Shown piece by piece: positions 60,540 through 64,000 of a DNA stretch of 64,000 nucleotides. The position numbers and the translations under genes were made by a program. Under the pieces are notes generated by a model. That model made no database searches, was not told where the DNA came from, and saw only the letters and a list, made by a program, of their open reading frames with translations. Position 1 is the first letter of the stretch; every line of letters starts with the position of its first letter. The stretch spans positions 434,001 to 498,000 of the forward strand of contig NZ_QEIH01000001.1 in assembly GCF_003260195.1 (NCBI RefSeq), given 5' to 3'. The stretch is from Lutibacter citreus (GTDB taxonomy: Bacteria; Bacteroidota; Bacteroidia; Flavobacteriales; Flavobacteriaceae).

Positions 60540-62792
60540 ATGTGTATGATAGCAGGTTTAAAGAGATTTTTTAAAAGTGTAAATTTTGTAAAAGCAATTG
60601 TTATTGGAATAGCAACAGTTTCGCCTGTACTTATCTCAAATTTTGTTTTAGGTAGTGTTAGTATTGGTTTTAGTGTTTCTTTGGGTGTTGTATTTTGTTC
60701 ACCAGCATATGCTCCTGGAAGTTTGAAGCATTTATTTTTTGGATTGTTAAGTGCAATCTTATTGGCGTTTTCAATGACTTTTATTACTGGCTCTATTTCA
60801 TCTAATATCTATGTTTTTCTACCTCTTTTAGTGATTTTAGTATTTTTAATATCTTATATATCCATTTTTGGGTTTAGAGCTTCATTAATTTCATTTACAG
60901 GTTTATTGGCTATAGTTTTAAGCTTTACTCAAAATAGTTCTAATATTTCATTAATCAATCATTCTCTATTAGTTGCTTTGGGTGGTTTTTGGTTGTTGGG
61001 GTTGGTTTTATTAGCTAATTTTTTATTTCCAAAAATCCAAACAGATGGTTTATTTGTTGAAACTATTGAAAAAACAGCAGAATTTTTAAAACTTAGAGGT
61101 AAGTTATTAGTTGAAAAAGAAAATAGAGATGCTCTTTTTAAAAGAATGTTTGAACTTCAAACAGAATTGAATGAGAATCATGAGAATATACGCGAAGTTA
61201 TACTTAGAAAAAGGATAAATTCTGGTTTTTCAAATAGAACAAGGAGGGAGCAATTATTATTCGCTCAATTAATGGAAATGTATGATTTAGCTATTTCAAA
61301 TCCTGTTGATTATGATAAATTTGATTTAATTTTTGAAGATCATCAAGAGAAAATTGTTGGTTTTAAAAAATTAATGACTGAAATTGGAAATCAGTTAGAG
61401 CATATTTCTAAAGTAATTTTAAAACAAGAAAACTTAAAAGAGAACTTAGAAATTAAGAAAACATTATTCAATATTAAAACTCAAATAGATTATTATAGAA
61501 TTTTGGTAGGCTTACCCAAATCTAGAGTTGGAACAATAATGCTATTAAATTTAAAGACTTACCAAGAAAAGCAAGTACAAAGAATATCGGGTATTGAAAG
61601 AATTTTAAATAATTATATTCATAATGATAAAATTGTAGCAATAAAGGATGCCGAACGTTTTATCACTCCGCAAGATTATGATTTAAAAAAGCTTTGGGCT
61701 AATTTTAATTTAAAATCACCAATTTTTAAACATTCATTGCGTCTTTCAGTTACAATGGCTTTGGGTTTTATATTGGGAAGTATGTTTGAAATGCAAAATT
61801 CTTATTGGGTTTTGCTAACTTTAGTTGTAATAATGAGGCCTAGTTATGGGTTAACTAAAGAACGATCTAAAAATAGAGTTATAGGAACTTTAATAGGAGC
61901 GGTAATTGCAGTTAGTATTATTTTTATTACTCAAAATATATGGGTTTATGGGGTAATTGCAGTAATTTCTTTGCCAATTGCACTATCATTTATTCAGTTA
62001 AATTATAGAAATGCAGCTGTATTTATTACGTTACATGTAATTTTTATTTATGCTTCCTTGGAACCAAATATTTTAGAAGTTATAAAATTTAGGGTATTGG
62101 ATACTGTAATTGGTGCAGGTTTAGCATTTACTGCAAATTATTTTTTATGGCCAGCTTGGCAAATTCAAAATATAAATGAATTTTTAATTAAAACAATTTC
62201 TGCCAATAAAGTGTTTTTAAAAGAAATAGATACTTTTTATCATAATAAAGGGGAACTGCCTACATCTTATAAGTTAGCAAGAAAAGATTCTTTTCTTAAA
62301 GTAGGAGATTTAAATGCAGCATATCAAAGGATGAATCAGGAGCCTAAGTCTAAAAAGAAAGAGCTTGGTGAAATTTATGAATTGGTAACCTTTAGCAATA
62401 CTTTTTTATCTTCTCTTTCTGCGTTGGGAATGTTTTTAAGAACCAATAAAACAATGGAAGTTCCAAAGCAATTTGAAACTTATATTAAATATATTTCTAA
62501 AAATTTAGATATTTCAGTTCAACTATTAAATAATGAATTTAGTTTTAATAGCCAGGAAAAGATTAAATTAAAAGAAGCCCAAGAATTTTATGACAACTAT
62601 TTTGATAACTTATCAAAACAAAGAGATCAAGAAATATTGGAAGGAAAAATGATAACAGAAACAATGAAAATTCAGTTACATGAAATTCAACTTGTTTCTG
62701 AGCAATTAAAGTGGTTATTAAATCTTTCAGAAAATATAATAAATGGGATTAAGCAACTAAATTTAACAAAAGAGCATAAATCCCATAAATAA
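60540..62792 (+). CDS. FUSC/YccS-family inner-membrane protein
   Basis: The 750-residue protein has two membrane blocks (about 15-165 and 395-530), each with about five helices, and soluble helical regions after each. This is the architecture of the YccS/FUSC aromatic-acid exporter-like group. The segment NRVIGTLIGAVIA in the second block is typical. Substrate is unknown. ATG at 60540 or 60546 cannot be decided. It stands alone. Confidence 0.88.
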   Translation: MCMIAGLKRFFKSVNFVKAIVIGIATVSPVLISNFVLGSVSIGFSVSLGVVFCSPAYAPGSLKHLFFGLLSAILLAFSMTFITGSISSNIYVFLPLLVILVFLISYISIFGFRASLISFTGLLAIVLSFTQNSSNISLINHSLLVALGGFWLLGLVLLANFLFPKIQTDGLFVETIEKTAEFLKLRGKLLVEKENRDALFKRMFELQTELNENHENIREVILRKRINSGFSNRTRREQLLFAQLMEMYDLAISNPVDYDKFDLIFEDHQEKIVGFKKLMTEIGNQLEHISKVILKQENLKENLEIKKTLFNIKTQIDYYRILVGLPKSRVGTIMLLNLKTYQEKQVQRISGIERILNNYIHNDKIVAIKDAERFITPQDYDLKKLWANFNLKSPIFKHSLRLSVTMALGFILGSMFEMQNSYWVLLTLVVIMRPSYGLTKERSKNRVIGTLIGAVIAVSIIFITQNIWVYGVIAVISLPIALSFIQLNYRNAAVFITLHVIFIYASLEPNILEVIKFRVLDTVIGAGLAFTANYFLWPAWQIQNINEFLIKTISANKVFLKEIDTFYHNKGELPTSYKLARKDSFLKVGDLNAAYQRMNQEPKSKKKELGEIYELVTFSNTFLSSLSALGMFLRTNKTMEVPKQFETYIKYISKNLDISVQLLNNEFSFNSQEKIKLKEAQEFYDNYFDNLSKQRDQEILEGKMITETMKIQLHEIQLVSEQLKWLLNLSENIINGIKQLNLTKEHKSHK

Positions 62793-62804
62793 TATTTTTA
62801 TCTT

Positions 62805-64000
62805 TTATAAGTCAAATTTATAAGTTATCCCTGCCAAAATTTGTAAAGATTGCACTTGGTAATTCACAAAAGGTTCATAATTATCAGCAAAAATATTATT
62901 AATTTTAGCAAAAGCAGTAAGCCTATCAGAGAACATATATCCTCCATTTAAATTTAAATCTACGTAAGAATTATTTTCAATAATATTTCCTTCAGTATTG
63001 CTTAAACCATATGGAATTATATAATCTTTAGTTTCTCCATTAAAGAATAATTTTGCACCTGCAAACCAATTTTTGTTAAGGTAATTGGCATTAATTGATG
63101 CTTTTATAGATGGTAAATTCCAGGCTTCTAATGCGGTTTCTGTAGTGTAATTTGAATAATTTATAGAACCACCAAAATTAAATTCTTTTGAAACATCAAT
63201 AGCAACCTCTCCAGAAAATCCTAATGTTTTAATGTTGTCGTATATTACGTTAAATGAATTTCCAGCTTCATATCCTTGAGAAACATCTAAGCTTCCATTT
63301 GTTTTTGTTTGATTTTGAATAAACAAAGGTTTATCATTTTCATTTGTATGACTTATTTCAAAATTATAACTAACGTTTGAAGCCAATTTACCTTTAGCAC
63401 CAACAAAAGCTTTGTACTGTTTATCTGTTTGTAAAATATTTAATGTTGGCGATACATATGGATTTTCATTTGAAAAATCTTGATAATTATTTTGAATTAA
63501 ATCACCAGTAGCTCCTGCAACCAAAATAAATACTTCATCAACTACTTTAAGTGAAGCTGTAACATTTGGATAGGCATAAAATTTATTGGTTTTATTATCT
63601 AAATCACTTGAATAATAAATTTTAGCACCTAGATTTACGGTTAAATTTTCACGTAAAACCTCAAAACTTGGGCTAAAACCAAGATTTAAAAAGCTATAAT
63701 CAATTGCATTTGAATTTTGATAGTTTTGCTCAAATTTCCCTTTAATTACATCAACTAAAAATTCACTATTAATAAATTCAGTTGAAATAGGAAATTCTAA
63801 TTTTGGCTTAACTGTAAACCTAAATTCATTACTATCATAATTGTCTGAAAAATTCATTAACTCAGCAGTAGCTCCTTTAAAAAATGAATCTTCAAAACTT
63901 ACATTTCCTCCTACATAAATATTCTTGTAAATTTGTTTTTCATCAATTGAATTAACAACGGTTTCATCAAATTGAACATTAGTTGGTATTCCGTAATAAT
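62805..64000 (-). CDS. TonB-dependent receptor-like outer-membrane protein (partial, C-terminal part)
   Basis: The frame is open to the window edge. From 64000 to the stop at 62805 it gives about 398 residues of beta-barrel strands: alternating aromatic and polar residues, LNGGYMFSDRLTAFAKINNIF near the end and a final ITYKFDL. The pattern NNIFADNYEPFVNYQVQ is typical of the last strands of TonB-dependent receptors. The ATG at 63857 is internal, since codons further upstream continue without a stop. The plug domain lies outside the window. Confidence 0.82.
   Translation of the reverse strand, partial: YYGIPTNVQFDETVVNSIDEKQIYKNIYVGGNVSFEDSFFKGATAELMNFSDNYDSNEFRFTVKPKLEFPISTEFINSEFLVDVIKGKFEQNYQNSNAIDYSFLNLGFSPSFEVLRENLTVNLGAKIYYSSDLDNKTNKFYAYPNVTASLKVVDEVFILVAGATGDLIQNNYQDFSNENPYVSPTLNILQTDKQYKAFVGAKGKLASNVSYNFEISHTNENDKPLFIQNQTKTNGSLDVSQGYEAGNSFNVIYDNIKTLGFSGEVAIDVSKEFNFGGSINYSNYTTETALEAWNLPSIKASINANYLNKNWFAGAKLFFNGETKDYIIPYGLSNTEGNIIENNSYVDLNLNGGYMFSDRLTAFAKINNIFADNYEPFVNYQVQSLQILAGITYKFDL

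Overview
This window is AT-rich DNA from a member of the Bacteroidota, most likely the Flavobacteriaceae. The support is the lineage promoter element TAnnTTTG in front of many genes, a Rho with a long low-complexity N-terminal insert, a type IX secretion sorting tail, and lineage families such as DUF4293, BT_3928-type DoxX, DUF1599, DUF4374 and GIN-domain proteins. Genus was not determined. There is no phage, plasmid backbone, CRISPR array or complete insertion sequence. Accessory DNA is limited to small repeats, one MITE-like element, one gene remnant and a TonB-receptor module beside a tRNA.

Layout. 1-13.4 kb is mostly housekeeping: the end of a PpiD/SurA-like foldase, rho, a DUF4293 membrane protein, a LuxR-type regulator with a TPR sensor kinase, a phosphodiesterase, truA with an ABC exporter, and a leftward operon of LOG-family hydrolase, folP, a lipoprotein and the c-di-AMP cyclase gene cdaA. 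13.4-18.7 kb holds two paralogous glnK-amtB units, the first followed by a beta-barrel porin gene. Each promoter lacks a -33 element and carries two CCC/GGG dyads about 52 bp apart. 18.7-27.2 kb has a DUF1684 lipoprotein, an MFS exporter behind a possible attenuator, an exported peroxiredoxin, and a glycerol locus: glpR diverging from glpD-glpK-glpF plus an outer-membrane protein.

27.2-32.1 kb is a leftward operon: udk, an FtsB/DivIC-like gene, two methylmalonyl-CoA-mutase-like subunits and an orphan trpB. The large mutase-like subunit has no B12 domain and seems to have lost catalytic residues. A tRNA-Thr and an ornithine aminotransferase remnant follow, then a type IX cargo protein. 34.4-42.7 kb holds the most unusual set: an apparently exported protein with the domain order of glucan, water dikinases, two beta-lactamase-fold serine hydrolases, and an ATP/ADP-translocase-like membrane protein fused to HEAT repeats. 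42.7-47.1 kb is a TonB receptor plus DUF4374 lipoprotein, probably iron or siderophore uptake, bracketed by two copies of the terminator of tRNA-Pro.

47.1-51.3 kb carries a thioredoxin-like protein, trxB, a 131-bp MITE-like element, an AAE-family transporter and a GIN-domain protein. 51.3-58.6 kb is a full trpEGDCFBA operon behind a textbook attenuator, with a WWW leader peptide. Its gaps hold palindromic repeats, and between trpB and trpA a small GIY-YIG nuclease gene sits symmetrically between two such repeats. The window ends with a two-domain FKBP lipoprotein, a double-CDGSH protein, a uracil-DNA-glycosylase-like protein, a FUSC-family membrane protein and the C-terminal part of a TonB-dependent receptor.
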